From positions 253,766 to 317,765 of the forward strand of contig VZRR01008202.1 of the NCBI GenBank assembly GCA_013398015.1: a stretch of 64,000 nucleotides of DNA. The letters are read 5' to 3'. The notes beneath the pieces are model-generated. The model did no database searches. It saw only the letters and a program-made list of their open reading frames with translations, and had not been told where the DNA came from. This stretch comes from Oreocharis arfaki (lineage: Eukaryota > Chordata > Aves > Passeriformes > Paramythiidae). This document shows, piece by piece, positions 36,501-48,815 of the stretch. Both the position numbers and the translations under genes were made by a program. Positions within the stretch are counted from its first letter, which is position 1. Every line of letters begins with the position of its first letter.

Positions 36501-39500
36501 CCCCTCTCAGTTATATGCACGCTACATATGCAAATCCTCTTTCAAACTCTTTTGTGCAGGATCAGAGGTGCGTCTCCCTCCCCCTGGTCCTGTTCCAGTG
36601 CAATCTTACACTATCCTTGCACAACCCACCACACACTCACTAATACCCCCAGTTCAGCTCTACCTACATGCAAATTCATTCACATATGTGGTCTTCACCA
36701 TTCCCAGCAATGTGGCTCTTGCTCCACTCTCAGGTATATGGAGCTCACCTTCACACAGGCCGTTTTTCTTTCTTCATTTCTTCAGGAATAGAAATTTGAT
36801 AGAAAATGAAGAAGAGGACCAAGAAAGCTATTTCTGTTAAAGACCTAAGGTAGAATCAACGGCTTTTTCCAAAACACAGAAAATCAGCAGGTTTTCTCAA
36901 GGCAGCTTGAAGGGGTAGGAATTGACAGGTGAAACAGTGGTGTGATCAGATAATTGACCCAGCTTCTCCCTGAGCCCCAGTGGTGCCGGGTTCATTGCAG
37001 CCCAAGCTATACAGGCTGATTCCTCCACTTGGCTTGTAGAGACTTGGGCCCTGGCAGAAGAACTGAGGTGACCTATCTCAGACAATTTATGACATTGTGC
37101 TCTCCAGCATTTGCTCTGGTGCAGATTACCAGCTTCATGACAGTGCCAGGAATACGCACATTATGTGCCCGTGCATCAACTGTCCCTGTTTACAGCACTG
37201 GGCCACTGCTGATTGTGGGTTTGGGCTAAGATCCTGGACTGTGAAAGTGAGCTGGAGTGTCATCATGTCTCTCTTTCTGGCAACTCTGCTCTAGGGAGAG
37301 TCCCTCACTCCCACTGTCTGCACAGTCAGCTACCAGCATCTCTGCTTTTCTGCCAGAGGAGCCTGCAACCCCACATAGCCAGTTCTGGGAGGACCTAGTT
37401 TACAGGAAAGATTGAAATGGTTAAATATCACGAGTTCAGGCTGCTGCCACTTTGAGATAATCCCCAAATGAGTGCAAGGATTTGGCAATATGTAATGGAA
37501 CTGTGAAGCTAGTGCATGCACACAACAGCACAGCAGAACCTGGAAAGGAGACTGGAAAAGGACTTGGAAGTGCCCCTTGCTGTGTATGCACCTAAGCCCA
37601 GGGCAATGCACGGTAACCCCAAACACAGAGCACAGGCAGGCTCTGGTCTCTGCTAGGCCTGCCTAGTGCCAGGTGTACACTGCTGTCATGGATGGTGTTA
37701 ACTCCATCTCACACCACCTCGGACAGGTCAGCAAGTGGCCCAGTGGGTTTACAGGGAGCAGGAGCAAGCTCTGGGCTTGCAGGCTTTTGGTGGTGCACTT
37801 GTGAGCTGGGCCTGGTTCCTCTTCTCCGTCTCTCGGTTTAATGAACATCATGCACCCAAGCTGGGGACAGGAAAGCTGTGCAGAATCCAAGGGTTTGCAA
37901 GTATACTGAAGAATAGAGGGATGTGCTAGGGGTGAAATACACCCTGAAAATGAGGGCTGCAAGGAGAAGCAGCCTTCTTTAAGCTCTGAGCTCTTTTCTG
38001 AGCAGGGCCATATCCTGCTGTTACCAGGATGCCTATTCCGAATAATGCTGCATTTATTTTAGCTGACAAAAATTTGCCAGAGCTGGTGACATAAAGGCTC
38101 ATGCCTACTGAGACAAGAACCTAATTCAGCAACCAAGCTGTATATAATGGGCACACCAGGCACAAAATAGCTGGAAAAAGTCCACATGAGCTGAAAGCCT
38201 GAGTGTGTAGGATGAGTTTGGTGCTCTCTGAGTGCACTGAATTAATCTTCTAACTCAAATGTGGCACACTTCTCTATCCCCTTTATCACTGCAAACATTT
38301 AACCAGCCCTAAAAAACATCCTGAGTGCATGAAGTGCTTACAGGGAATGGCTGTGGTGTCAGACACCTTCATAACCTGCTCACTGGAAGGTGGAGTGGAA
38401 AGGGACAGGGCAAAGGCTCTCAGGCTGGAGTTGGTCACAGGGGCTAACACCAGTCTTTTTGGGATGCTCTAGTGTATGTCAGCAGCAAGGACAGGTGGCC
38501 AAAATCCACAAGCAGAGGACATAGCCCAATGGCAGAGAGGGGCAGGGAATCAAGAAGCTCTGGGGAACTGCAGTAGCTGATGTTATTTTGCTTCTTGCAG
38601 TGCAGCTTCCTGTGACCCACTCCTGCCAGCCTCGAAGTTAAGGTTCACTCATCATGCGCACCCACTGAGTCCTGTTCCCCTGAAAAAACACCCCATCACT
38701 TTCTGGGCACTCACACACAAGACCAACACTGTGTATGTAGCTTCTGGCTTATATTCTCTCCTTAGTCACGTTTTTCTTTCTCTTTCTCTCCTTTTCACCC
38801 TCTTGTGCTAAGGGATCATGACCAGAATGAAATCCTGACATACTTTCGAACACAGGATAGCTAGTGGTTTTACACTCCCTAGATGAATCATCCCACACTT
38901 CTTTGGAAAGCATGAATGCATTTCCCTGTGGTTCACGACACCTGAAGTATCCTGTCATGATTATTAAGTGAAGAAGAGCCTTCAAAGGCTGTGGTGCTGT
39001 CCCAAGGTGCTTCAGTGCATAATGTTAAGGGCAGGGGTTGGTCAGCACAATGTTTTAGTCACTATTAATGCCAGACATTCAGGTCTCTAATTTCCAGCAC
39101 AGCAGAACCTACTTGAAGAAGTTCACTGTCTTACCCAGGAGTGCAAGAAATGGGCTCTTTATGGAGTATGAAATCCATTTTCTCTAGTCCTTCATTCAGA
39201 TTGTGCTTTACGACATGAGAAGATGCAGTAAGTGAATAAAGCACTACATTCTTGCTGACTGATAGACAGATGATCCTAGAAGTCTGTATCTGTATCTCCA
39301 CCTTCACACTGCAGTGCATTTGCTGGGTTGTCAGTCTTAAAGCCAAAACGACTTGAGAGCCTGAACTTTACTGAGATTCTTCCCCCTGCTCATTCCAGAG
39401 AAAGTACTGGAAGTTAACATAGGACTGAGGGCAAGTAGAGGGGGAGATACCAGCTTTGGCACCTGTAAAGCTTAGATAAGAGGGGAAGAGATGAGTGAGG

Positions 39501-39907
39501 AGCTTGGACTCATCTGAACTGCAAATGCAGCACTGCAGCCAATGCAGAGTGGCTGCAAGAGAGCCTGTACTAACTTCACAGCACTACCAGACAGTATGAG
39601 TGCGAAAGTGCATACTAAATTCCTTCTCTTGACATCCAGGAAGGCAGAGAAATGGGAAGTGAGGCAAGAAGGGACTAAGATCACTTGCCAGGACCAGAAA
39701 GAACAAAGAATAAGACCATACTAAAGCTGATCGCTTAGTCCCCTGCCCCTAAGCAGAACATCAAGGTTTGCTTCATTCAGGAGGGAAACAATCATATAAG
39801 AGACAGAAAACCCAGGAGTTGCTCAGTTTCTGGAGCTATGACAAGCAATTTTGGGAACAGCTGCATTTTTTCCCCTTCTCTCAAAATAGAAGTTAAAACA
39901 AAGGCAC

Positions 39908-39951
39908 TTTTTTCTTTTTTTCTTTTCTTTTTTTTCTTTTCTTCTTTTTTA
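39908..39951. repeat. T-rich tract with CTTTT units
   Basis: T runs are broken by single C at irregular spacing (TTTTTTCTTTTTTTCTTTTC and onward). On the minus strand it is AAAAGA-type low complexity and gives a lysine-rich spurious open frame (39792-39974). Confidence 0.75.
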
Positions 39952-41929
39952 ACAAGGGGGATAATCTGCTGCAAGAGAGAGGAAGATCATCTGTTCAGAG
40001 CACCATTTCAGAGAAAGTCTAAGGAGGTCAATGAAGTCCCTTCTGATTTGGAGATAACCTTCCTCTCATGGTCACTTTCACAGCTGGCGTCGCCTCATCT
40101 GGTTTGAAGGCAGCCAGAGCAATTCACACGGGTTGGGAATGTCACCTACTGTGTTAATGGCTTTCCCTGGAGATGCTGTTGGGTATGTGGTCCCCTAGCC
40201 CAGCTGCTCTGCTCTGCTCAGCATGGGATCCCAACAGCACAGAAATTCCCTCTGTGCTGGTGAATGAGCTGAGACTCCTGCTCTGCCCAAGCATCCCGGC
40301 TAATTCCGCAGACCCATTTGGATTCACTCTATGTACCTCTCAGCCATCAGCTGAAATGAGCTGCTTACACCGTCTAGCCTCTCATCTGTCTGGTCTGCCT
40401 GCCTGTGCTCCTGCTTCCCACCCAGCTCTCTCTCCTGCATCCAACATTTCTTGCTGTCCAGACAGTGCAGCAGCACAGACAGACAGGCTCACACCCTTTG
40501 CCTCCAGCCCCAGCTTCTCTCAGTTGCTTTCACCCTTGAGCTTTCCTGTACTGAACTGTGAGATCCCACTGAAGGGAAAAAATAAGCCTGCCAGATCCTC
40601 TTGCTAGGCAGGCAATGAAAGCTTTTTCCCTGCCTCCCCAACACACAAAAATGGCCAATTTTCCAACAGCGTCATTCAAACAGCCAATACTTCCCCAATA
40701 GAAATGCAAGAAAGGAGGACGGAACATAAGGGGAAATAAAAGAAATTAGGGCTACAAAAAGCTTCTTTTAAAAGCAAAGTCCCCAGCCTAGTATCTCAAA
40801 GGCCATTAATATCAGGCGAAAGTGAGTAGCAGCAGGGAAAACAGTATAAAAAAAACCACTCCCTTTCTAGAAATAATAGATATTATTAGGCCAAAGTTCA
40901 GTGAAGGAAGTTTGGGGGATAGGCAGAAAGGGAGTGGGAGAACAAGAGAGTGTCCATGTGAACGAACACCAGGAAGTTTGTCAGACCTTAAGCCTTTTTT
41001 ACCAGCTCAACCTTCACTGAGCAGACACACTGACTGGGATGTTTGGGATGTTGCAGAAATGTGATGATTTGACATGAGCACTGTGTGAAGCACAGGGAGC
41101 AGGGCCTGATCCGCCCCTGGTGTGACTCTGCCAAAGCGCACAGGCATCGATGGGATGCCCTGACTTCAGTGCAGCTGTGTGATGGGGAACTTAGGAGCTC
41201 AGGGCACATGTGAAGGTTATTACAACTAGATCTGTTTTCCCATGGGAGAGAGCATATGGGAGTAAGATTTTCCTTTCCCCCTCTTCTTGTTTTGCCAAAA
41301 ACCCCCTGAAATAGATGGAGGGTTTTTTTTAATGAAAAGAGTAGGACTGGGCTTGCCATAAATCTCTATGATGTTCTTCCAACAATCTCTGCACCCTGGG
41401 TAGCTCAGTTTGGGGAGCACCTTCTAAGTAGCAGCAATAACAAAAACTATTGGTGAAAAAGCACTTGGAGCAGCACCCAGCAAAGGTAAAACTAGGGCAC
41501 CACACGAAATAATCGTTCCAGTTTCAAATAATCTTGTTGCAGACGTGTGGCTCAGCTATGGAGTAGCAGCCAGGAATGACTTCTGTAGTTGCTGAAGATG
41601 ATGGGGGCAGATGGGAATTGCATTGGCAGCAGCACAAATCCATCTGTGCCCTGGCCAAAAGACAGACAGCTGGTTTCATACGTGTTTCTCTCCTACAGCT
41701 GAGAACAACTGGCTGCCAGGCCAGTTCCAGGTTCAAGTCCCAGGATGGGAAATCAGCAGACAATCAGCTGACATCTGTAGACTTGATGGGATCATGAATG
41801 CCTTCCCATATTTGCATTACCTACAATCAGGCTGAGTTGCAATCAACGGATTGACAACGTATTTATCTAACAAACTGGAAATCCACTGGAAAGGCTGGAG
41901 CAGGACACATATGGAGGAATGAGGACAAG

Positions 41930-42355
41930 AAGAATGTGAACAAACTGAAGGGTCCACAAAAGAGCAGGAGAATGATCAGATATTTAGGATACATAAGCTA
42001 CAAAGGCAAAACCAGTGGGACCTTCATAGCTTAAAAAAGACTGAAGTAGGACACAATAAAAGTGATGAAATCATGGACAAGATTCCCACAACATAAAGAA
42101 AGCAACAGATGATTGCATCTGATTCACAACAGGCAGGACAAGAAACTATGGTCTCAAACTGCAATAGGGAAGACTCACTTAAACCTCAGAAGAACATAAA
42201 ATATAATGAAGCACAAGCATAAATTGTCCTATGTATTGCATTGAGGGTGTGAAATCATTCCAAGCAAACTAGAGAAACAGTTATCAGGAATGACTTGGGA
42301 AGAGCTGACCCTGCCATTAGGTAGGTAACTTGTGAGGTCCTTTGCAGGCCTTATT
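41930..42355 (+). mobile_element. Ancient CR1/L3-like LINE 3' fragment
   Basis: A heavily diverged copy in plus orientation. In order it shows GAATGTGAACAAACTGAAGG with CCACAAAAGAGCAGGAGAAT, then AGACTGAAGTAGGACACAAT, then a GACAAGAAACTATGGTCTCAAACTGC-like block near 42138-42163. These are followed by AACTAGAGAAACAGTTATCA, then AGGAATGACTTGGGAAGAGC, and it ends with TGTGAGGTCCTTTGCAGGCC. These match in order the old CR1-type 3' architecture ('agaggtccaaaggagagcaa', 'gaccttcatagc', 'ggacaagaagcaatgggctcaaattgc', 'gatgacctcttgaggtcccttcc'). No open frame survives. Family assignment beyond CR1-type is uncertain. Confidence 0.65.
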
Positions 42356-45300
42356 TCCATTCAGCCACTGTAAGATGAGCACTGTGCTGCCATGATATCT
42401 TGGCAACAGCAGAGGCCAGCCAGTAGCTGCCAGTAGCCAGTGTTTCTCTGATGGTGAGGGCAAAACAGGGAGAAGGAAAGGAAGGGAACAGCATACAGGA
42501 ATTCTTACCATTAAAACTGTCAGGATACATCAAAGCACTCGATCAGTTTAACTCCCATGTGAAGCATTTCCTCGCATTCACACGAAGCCACTGTGAACCT
42601 AAACTGGCATCTTCCTGCCCCGTGGCTCCCCAGCCCTGGCCTAGCCAGGTGGGTGTCATGATGGAGTGCTGTGGGATTGCCTGCAGCAGCAGCTGCACTG
42701 AGTCACAGGACATCACCCCAGCTGGCCAGACACTCTGCAAATATGTGGAAACCCTCCTTCCCAGACGGCATTTTACAGGTAGGGGAGAGGAGGAATGACA
42801 CTATTTGTAGTAGCTGGGGTTGTACATGACACCTCCAGCTAAAAGGGGAACAGAATCTTACAAAGGGAAAGGGCCAGGATGCCCCCTCCCTGCTTTGTGT
42901 AGGAACTTTCTGACAGTTTGTGAGCTGCTACAGGTCAAAGTCTTCTCTTGGGTCCCAGCTAAGCAGACATACACATTTTCACCCATGTTCTGACATGAAC
43001 TTAATGACATGAACTTGATGACCTTTTTTTAAGAGCCAGCTCAAGGCTTCTCGCTCTTCTACATGGCATTAAAAAGTAGAGCTGCTGTCTCTGAGGTGAA
43101 AAACTGCATTTTCTGATCACCTACAAATAAAAGTCACTGCAATCCAAGTCCCTTCTTGTAAAAGCAAAGGGGTTTTAACTGCAACATGATGGCCAAGTTC
43201 CCAGGTAAGGGTGTAGTTACCTTCTGACTCTCTTAAATTTACATCAGCAGTTTAAGATGGGGCCCAGCACACATCACTGAAGACAAATGGCTGCTGTGTC
43301 AAGCTGAGGAAATGGGCAAAGCAAGCCCTACACAAACAGCTTCTTTAGTGCCCTGCCACAGTCTGCCAGATGCCAGGGCCTAGATTGGAAATTATGAGTC
43401 AGATCCCCAAATGGAGCAAAACGACTGTGCTCCAAGTCAGCACTGATTTATACCAGCCGAAATCTGGCCCGCTGATCTCAGACTGGATCAAATTATTGGA
43501 GTTTCTGGCCTCTTTAACACATACCCTGATCTGTATATGTGAATGAGAAATGGCATGGTCACAAATATGTCAGTTCATGGATACACACAGATTGCAGGGA
43601 CATCTGGCTTACGGAAACTTTAGGAGATGTAGAACTTATGGCAATGGGAAGAGATCCATTATTTGATTAAAAGATTAGATAATGTAGGAGAAAAAGTACT
43701 TCCAATGAGCCTGTTGAACAGAGGTGTCCATGGGATGGGTGAAACAGCATTTTCACCATTAGCCAGTTTCTGTTAATCATTTTTGATATAATTCTTCCTG
43801 AGTGTGCCTAATTCTTGCCACAGCAGCTTGAGACATACATAACATGAACAGGTGCCATGAAAACTTTTCTAAAGCCTCTACTAAAATTGCTCCCTCCTGC
43901 TTTGCAGCCCCTGGCTCCCAACACCAGCTCTTCCCCTCAATTACTCCATCACTACCCAGCCACCCATGACATGAAGGAGTTAGATACTCTACTTGTAGCT
44001 AGCACACCTGTACCAAACCAAGGACCCATTTTTTGAGCCACAGAGAGGCTGCATCCAACTCCAGTGGCCTAAACTTTGCCAAGGGATTTTTCACTTTACA
44101 TAGTTACCAACTTTTCAGCTGACCTGACTGTCAGTTGGTGTGTATAAAAGAGCCGCTGCTGAAAAAGAAGCAGTTAAGAATCATTTACACCATTAGGTTT
44201 TCATCAGATCTCATTCTGCTGCTAGAGAGCCCTAGAAGCATCTGTTAATAAAGGGTGGGGTGAATAAACCCCCTCTCCCTTGTGTGAAGATATCTTTTTC
44301 TATCCAGCTGCACCCAGAATGAAAGAGCTATCAAAGAAAGCTCCCCCCTTAGCCATCAATTCAGAGCAACTTCAATCAGTCAGTTCTGCTGGAGCCTGTG
44401 GGAATATCTCCCCAGCAGCCTCCTACATGCTGCACTTGAGTGCTCAGAAAGAGCCACATTAAACCTGCCTGCCATCAGTCGAGGGGCCTCCTTCTCTGTA
44501 ACTTAATGAGGTGAGCCAGTTGGCATCAGTGACAGGGAGCTGAGGAGTTAAAATGAAAGCGTCGGTACAAGCCACCCTGCTTGGGAAGGTGTGCACACAC
44601 ATGGGAAGCCACCAGCCCCTCTTTAAGGGGCTCTCTGCAGGACTGAGGGCAGTTTCTGAGTGGCAGCAGACACAAGGGAGGCTCAGAGGGATGGTGACAG
44701 CTCCCCTTACCACGTAAGCCATCACAGTCGACAGAGCCTGGCATCCCTACCCATGTCTGGGCAGTCAGGCTGGGGAGAGGTGATGTTCTCTCTCATCCTT
44801 GTGGTGTGACCTCCCCTCGAGCCCAGCCATTGCACCATGGACAAGTGGAATGCCTGGTGATCAAGCCTGGCCTGGAGAGGCCATCCCTGTTATCTGCTGC
44901 TCCGACAAGGGGGCAGGTGGCTGTCTCCTCCGCTTTTCCAGCTGGCACAGGCCCTCTCTGTTTGTCGCAGCTGGAGGATGGCTGAGCCATACAAAGCCAA
45001 ACAGGGAAACTGTGTCTTTCCCAGCCATTTTTAAAGATCAGAAAAATGCATGACTTGTGACTTAAGGCTTCTCTTCAGGCCTTGTCTCCAACCAGATTGA
45101 GAGGGACAAAACTAAAGCAACTTTCAAACACACCCAACATTCAACCATCACTTGTTCAAGGTCCAGTTTATAGATTGGGCCTGGCCATCATCCATCCTGG
45201 TGACTCCTAAGGAATCTTTCCTGATCAAGTGGTGCTCCTGCCAATAGCTGGCTCCTCAAGAGTAACTTCGCTGCTGAGATAGTTTTTTCTTCTTTTCCTT

Positions 45301-48300
45301 GCCATTTCCTAAGACAATTGTATTTCTTCTTACTGAAGATGAGTTACTATTGCTCAAGGGAGCTTTCCCAAGACAAAAGTACCTCCACTTCTGAATGCTA
45401 CTTGAAAATTGCCCTTCCCATGTGCCAGAGACTACACTATCAAGTGTGAGGAGTGTTCTGGTGTGAAGATGGTAGTTACAGATTAAACATTGACCAACAA
45501 GTCACCCAGACCTGCTTTGTGGAGGAGATCTACTGCTTCAAAAATCCAGAAAAAAACCTCATAAATTATTAGCAAGCTACAAACCAAAATTCAATGCAGT
45601 ATATCTTCATTGCTTGGATGTAAGATTTTCACTTTCAAGATAAATTGTTCAAGAAGCTGTGTATGGCTGTATGGCCAGCTCTACAAGCATAGCAGCATAT
45701 TTCCTTAGTGCCTTTGTGGTCTGAGTGCTCAGGAGGAGTCAGCAGTTCAGCATGACCAGCAGGAGAGTGCCTGCTCTGAGGGCTGGTAGTCAGATGCCCC
45801 AAACTAATGGTGAGATATGTTGCATAGTGGGTATGCCCCTCCTGTCACAAACACTTCATCATCTCTGTGCTTGGTTGGAAGCAGAAGTCTTTTCTCAATC
45901 TCCTTCTTTCCTCCAGGCAGGAAAACATCTCGGTGAGGCTGCCAGAGACTGCCTCAATGGGGAAGGCTGTGCAGAACTGAACCATGTCAATGTGCTATTG
46001 GCAAAGCAGCACATTGTGTCTCACATCTCTCGGTGCTCTGGGCTTGTCTGTGCACAGAATGGTGCAAAAGAGAGGGAACAATGCTGACTCTGCTCTCTGT
46101 CCAGCAAACATGACTGGAGCCGTCCTCTCTTGCTGAGTCCTCAATGGTGCTCAAAGAATTCTTTAATCAATGCAATCAAGGGTACCAACCTATCAAGGAA
46201 CACTGTCATGGAACCTTGACCTTCATCCATGCCTAGAAACAGGTCACCATCAAGATCACACCTTGGCCATGCCAATGTCCTAAGGCTGATCACGCAGGAG
46301 TACAGACTATGGAGGAGGACAAGCACTGCTGTACTGAGCTCACTGCTCACCTTCCTCTAGGCACTCACTCTGGAAGGTCACCGTGGGGATAGGGAGATAT
46401 TTGATAAAGGAGCAGGTTGACAGCTGATGAAGTCCAAGGCCTTCAGCTCCAGGCACTGACAAGATGCTCTACTCTTTCATCTCACACCTTCTTCAGGTGG
46501 GGCAGGAACACAGTTTAGCTCTGCCCTCCCTAACCAAGAGGGGGAAAATGCAGCAGGACTGCTCCATGAACTGGCTGGAGGATGCAGCTGAATATGAGTC
46601 CTCTCCCCACCCAGAAAGGAAGGACACTCCATAACATGGATGCAGACCCATTCAAGAAAGGGACTATGTGTAACCACATTCCCAAGCAGGCCAGTATAGC
46701 TAGCACATAAACAGTTTGGTGTCCCAGAGGTGACTTCCTATGGGTACAGCAATATGACAGTGCTTAGGGTATTTGTGCAGAACCTGCTCTGTTCTTCAGC
46801 TGGTTCCTCCCTTAGCAAAGTGCCCTCAAACTCTTGTTTCAGACTTTCCCTTGACTTCATGTTCCACAACCCTTCTCATACTGCTTCTTCAGGGACTGCA
46901 AGGGGTCTATCAACCACATTCACACTGCTGTGCTTGCCCTGCTCCCACAGTATCCCTGCAGGGGACAGACTGAAAGGTGACAGAAAAATTAAACCAGGAA
47001 CAATTTGCAGGGAGGCTCAGTGCACAAGTGCAAACATGTTTGTTTGTAAATGGTACATTCTACAAAAGACATTTCCTCTCATCCCTGGTGGCAGTTTGAC
47101 CTTGATGTTTGCTCAAAGGATTTTATCACTGAAAATGCATCAGATGAATAAGAAGAAATGGTTAAAAAGTAACTTCACCACTGCCAAAATCCACAAAGTA
47201 AAAATAAATATAACAGCTTTCTCCTTTGTCTAAGCATCTTTCACTGTCTATGGGATCTTTAAGGTCTGATACTGATGAAAATGATTATACCACTGCTACT
47301 ACCAACAATGCCTCGTTGGTACAATTCCCTTTGGCATGCATGTGGATGCCTGTCAGGGGAATATCTCCATGCTCACACATTCATTTACATGCAACAATCT
47401 GTTTTGATCGCAATTCAAGTGCCCATTTGTGCACAGGCCATTCAGCGTGCATAGCTTTCTGTTCAGGATGTACAATACATCCCTTTCAAATGTGCAATAA
47501 CAGACAGCTTACGCTACTGTCAGGCTGGATAGAAATAATCATTGATTTCTGTACCAGTTGTATCGCTTAGCTTGCATTGAAATGAATCTATTAGGGGTAT
47601 TAGGCCTGGTCTACAACTAATTTGGGTATCCATTTAGTAGGAGCCTGATTAAGATGGGGAGGTTGTGATTAGCGCTCACTGCAGGCCTAACATCTGAAGA
47701 CACCATCCCTTCCCCATGGTTCTTGTTACCTCTTGGTTAGAGATTATTGCTCCTGCTGATCATGCCAGCACCTCTTGCTCCACTTCAGGCAAAAAGCCAA
47801 CAGCAACCTCAGCAAGCTCAGCTGATGTTACACAGAAGCAGATGAGAGAAGTAGGATGCTATCCCTTCCTCTGCCTATACAGAACTGCAGTCTTCAGCAA
47901 GGAGAAGGTTAAAGGACACAGGTGAAAGAGGGGGCAATACTCCTGCATCTGATGTTTATAAAGTTAATGTCTGGAACATATATGTGCATATACTGGGACA
48001 GCCTTCCTGGTCCTGTTTGGCTGTGCTGCGTTAGTGTGGTGTGCATTAGGTGGTGATGCACTGCTTGAACTACAGCTATGCAGTTACACTTGATGTGTCC
48101 ATAAGGCCTCAGCTAATGAGGGCATTAACGACAGCTTGTAAACTTGGTCCATACTGCTTTCTCTCTCCATAGCAACTTTAATTCCAGAATCTCAAAACAC
48201 AAGAGAAACGCTACAAATAAACCTTCCCAACATGCACTGAAGTGCGTGAGGTATTAGAGCTGGTTTAATTTTCACAGCAAAGATCTTACATGAATAATGA

Positions 48301-48721
48301 ATCCTTTTATTATGCTCATGAATTATCTGTGAGCAGGCTGTGAGCTTTATGAACATGTCTGCTGCTCCAAAGTTTTTAATGAACAGCCAGTGTTAACAAA
48401 TGTCACTGTACTAGATCAGACTGAAACTCTTTGCCCCTGCAGCTGGAGGCCTGTGATAGGTGCCCTGGGTCACAGGACAGCATTTAGCCTCCCTGCTGCA
48501 AAAAGGGGAACCTCATTAGTGAGGATGCCTATGAACAGACTGTATTTGTGCCACACTTGCACCCTGGCTTCCAGTCTCATTTGGACAAGTGATCAAAGAG
48601 CAATCACCAGCCTTAAGGTGAGAAAAACCCTATGTGCTACAAGTGCTGAGAACAGGGAAGAAAAAGGTCACGAAGAGAAGCAGTCAGGTGTTTGAGACGC
48701 TCTCAACTGTCTTTGGACACC
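42356..48721. other. Intronic sequence, largely unique
   Basis: No gene was recognised. Contents include a 14-bp tandem duplication (42991-43020) and two complex AT-containing blocks (47380-47700 and 48080-48380). A stretch near 43400-43475 (TTATACCAGCCGAAATCTGG) hints at an ancient unnamed interspersed repeat. Confidence 0.5.
42991..43020. repeat. 14-bp tandem duplication
   Basis: TGACATGAACTTAA is repeated as TGACATGAACTTGA, followed by a partial third TGAC. It is a short slippage duplication. Confidence 0.8.
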
Positions 48722-48815
48722 TGTCCAAAGCGTTTTTATCTGTGTTTTACAGATGGAGTAAGCAGCACACAGGGCACAGGAGTAACCTCCCAGGGTCACC
48801 TGTTCAGACAAACAA
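48722..48815 (-). repeat. MIR / CORE-SINE-like fragment
   Basis: The plus strand reads TGTGTTTTACAGATGGAGTA, then CACACAGGGCACAGGAGTAA, then CCTCCCAGGGTCACCTG. It follows the antisense MIR order ('attttacagatgaggaaactgaggcacagagaggttaagtaacttgcccaaggtcac'). It is diverged, and its ends are approximate. Confidence 0.5.

Larger units (their letters stand above)
28601..41929. other. Intronic sequence, largely unique
   Basis: No gene was recognised. Contents include a complex AT-rich block (29480-29660), a hairpin (31810-31848), poly-T (33146-33161), interrupted poly-A (33561-33584) and a CT-simple tract (39908-39951). The open frames at 31327-31900 (both strands) and 40173-40607 have no recognisable family. 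Confidence 0.5.

Noticed and set aside
46730..47233. 167-codon plus-strand open frame as a coding exon
   Set aside because: No recognised domain, and the nested frame at 46773 is also open. Its length is within what 64 kb of random sequence of this composition can yield.
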